In this document: piece after piece, positions 43,175 through 43,408 of the stretch | How the letters are laid out: each line of letters begins with the position of its first letter | How positions within the stretch are numbered: position 1 is the stretch's first letter | Assembly (NCBI GenBank): GCA_001687465.1 | Contig: LVLI01000275.1 | Location: forward strand, 1-43,408 | DNA: 43,408 bases | Source: Halocafeteria seosinensis | Taxonomy: Eukaryota > Sar > Bigyra > Bicosoecida | Direction of reading: 5' to 3' | Translations under genes and position numbers: made by a program | The notes under the pieces: model-generated | Databases searched by the model: none | Seen by the model: only the letters and a program-made list of their open reading frames with translations | What the model was told of the DNA's origin: nothing

Positions 43175-43408
43175 ACAAATATCTCAAGCTGGCAAGGGAG
43201 GCGGAGAAACTCTTCATTCCATTCGTCTACCAAACCTATGGAGGGATGGGCTCAAAGGCACTCACCTTTTTGAAGGAGCTGTATGATAGGCCGTCTAATC
43301 TAAGGGTAACGGATCCGGTCTTGTTTGTCAGGGATCTTCGATTGCGCCTAAGCTGTTCGGTGCAGCGGAGCAACTGCAGAATGCTGCGCAAGTGGTTGCA
43401 TTTAGTAA
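42761..43408 (+). pseudogene. RLE-type non-LTR retrotransposon C-terminus, frameshifted and cut by the window edge
   Basis: Four frame segments line up. 42761-42907 has RLRLGLSVTPHP and the knuckle CRLC..HAYTC (Cys-x2-Cys-x9-His-x3-Cys). Near 42920 another frame has RHDAIRDSIAGSL and, further on, RRSDIEVM. A third has HIQYAIDVTVTHAS near 43050. After the GA repeat a fourth has LKLAREAEKLFIPFVYQTYG and ALTFLKELYDRPSN, then VRDLRLRLSCSVQRSN to the edge. A CCHC knuckle followed by a (R/K)-x-D..D endonuclease is the C-terminal arrangement of R2/CRE/NeSL-type elements. At least three frame changes show it is dead. The protein pattern matches the subfamily at 1344-1634, and the last residues match 1-171. 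Confidence 0.7.
43142..43168 (+). repeat. GA/AG dinucleotide microsatellite inside the retrotransposon frame
   Basis: An uninterrupted run of about 13 AG units lies at 43142-43168. Upstream homology (IDVTVTHAS) is in one frame and downstream homology (FIPFVYQTYGG) in another, so the repeat length sets a frameshift. Confidence 0.9.

Noticed and set aside
1-43408. CRISPR arrays, bacterial operons, rRNA or snRNA genes
   Set aside because: None was seen. The only regular repeats are the 21-bp coding repeat, the 115-bp duplication and the AG run, and the genes have spliceosomal introns.

Overview
This is nuclear DNA from a eukaryote, most likely a microbial one (alga or other protist). The evidence is a set of short spliceosomal introns (mostly about 60-85 nt, one of about 119 nt, GT..AG with a CAG acceptor) whose removal restores continuous conserved proteins, plus typically eukaryotic families: a PP2A B'' subunit, a DENND6-like DENN protein, a THH1/TOM1-like membrane protein, a USP deubiquitinase, a nephrocystin-3/TEP1-like STAND ATPase and a LENG1-like protein. 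Stop codons are standard. I cannot name the species. Red algae or stramenopiles would fit the mix of plant-like membrane proteins and GLUG repeats, but this is a guess.

Layout. 1-3260 is a graveyard of mobile elements: at least four C-terminal remnants of a non-LTR retrotransposon with a restriction-like endonuclease (RLE) end, an RNase H remnant and a frameshifted coiled-coil ORF. 4355-5819 is a TPR-like gene with related non-coding repeats on both sides. 6871-19183 is a gene-dense block entirely on the minus strand: two tandem PP2A B''-like genes, an unrecognised gap, a DENND6-like gene, a THH1/TOM1/TOM3-like seven-helix protein and a HAD-like protein. At about 19.2-19.6 kb transcription switches, and 19590-35651 is entirely on the plus strand: a USP8-like deubiquitinase, a 2,800-residue NPHP3/TEP1-like STAND protein in seven exons, and two tandem PIN-like/PILS carriers with identical five-exon structure. 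A LENG1-like gene (minus) closes the block. 37.6-43.4 kb is again repetitive: an RNase H-chromodomain fragment, a GLUG-repeat ORF, a decayed MULE transposase with SWIM finger and chromodomain remnant, and another frameshifted RLE retrotransposon running off the window.

Functionally the central genes suggest membrane traffic and endosomal work (DENND6-like Rab GEF, USP8-like DUB, PILS-like carriers, THH1/TOM1-like protein), cytoskeletal or phosphatase signalling (B'' subunits) and cilium/RNP- or immunity-like signalling (STAND protein). They are separate eukaryotic genes, not an operon. The most novel items are the multidomain STAND protein and the RNase H/chromodomain/GLUG/MULE composite. Exon ends were worked out by hand from frame and splice consensus; family calls rest on recognised motifs and no database search was run.
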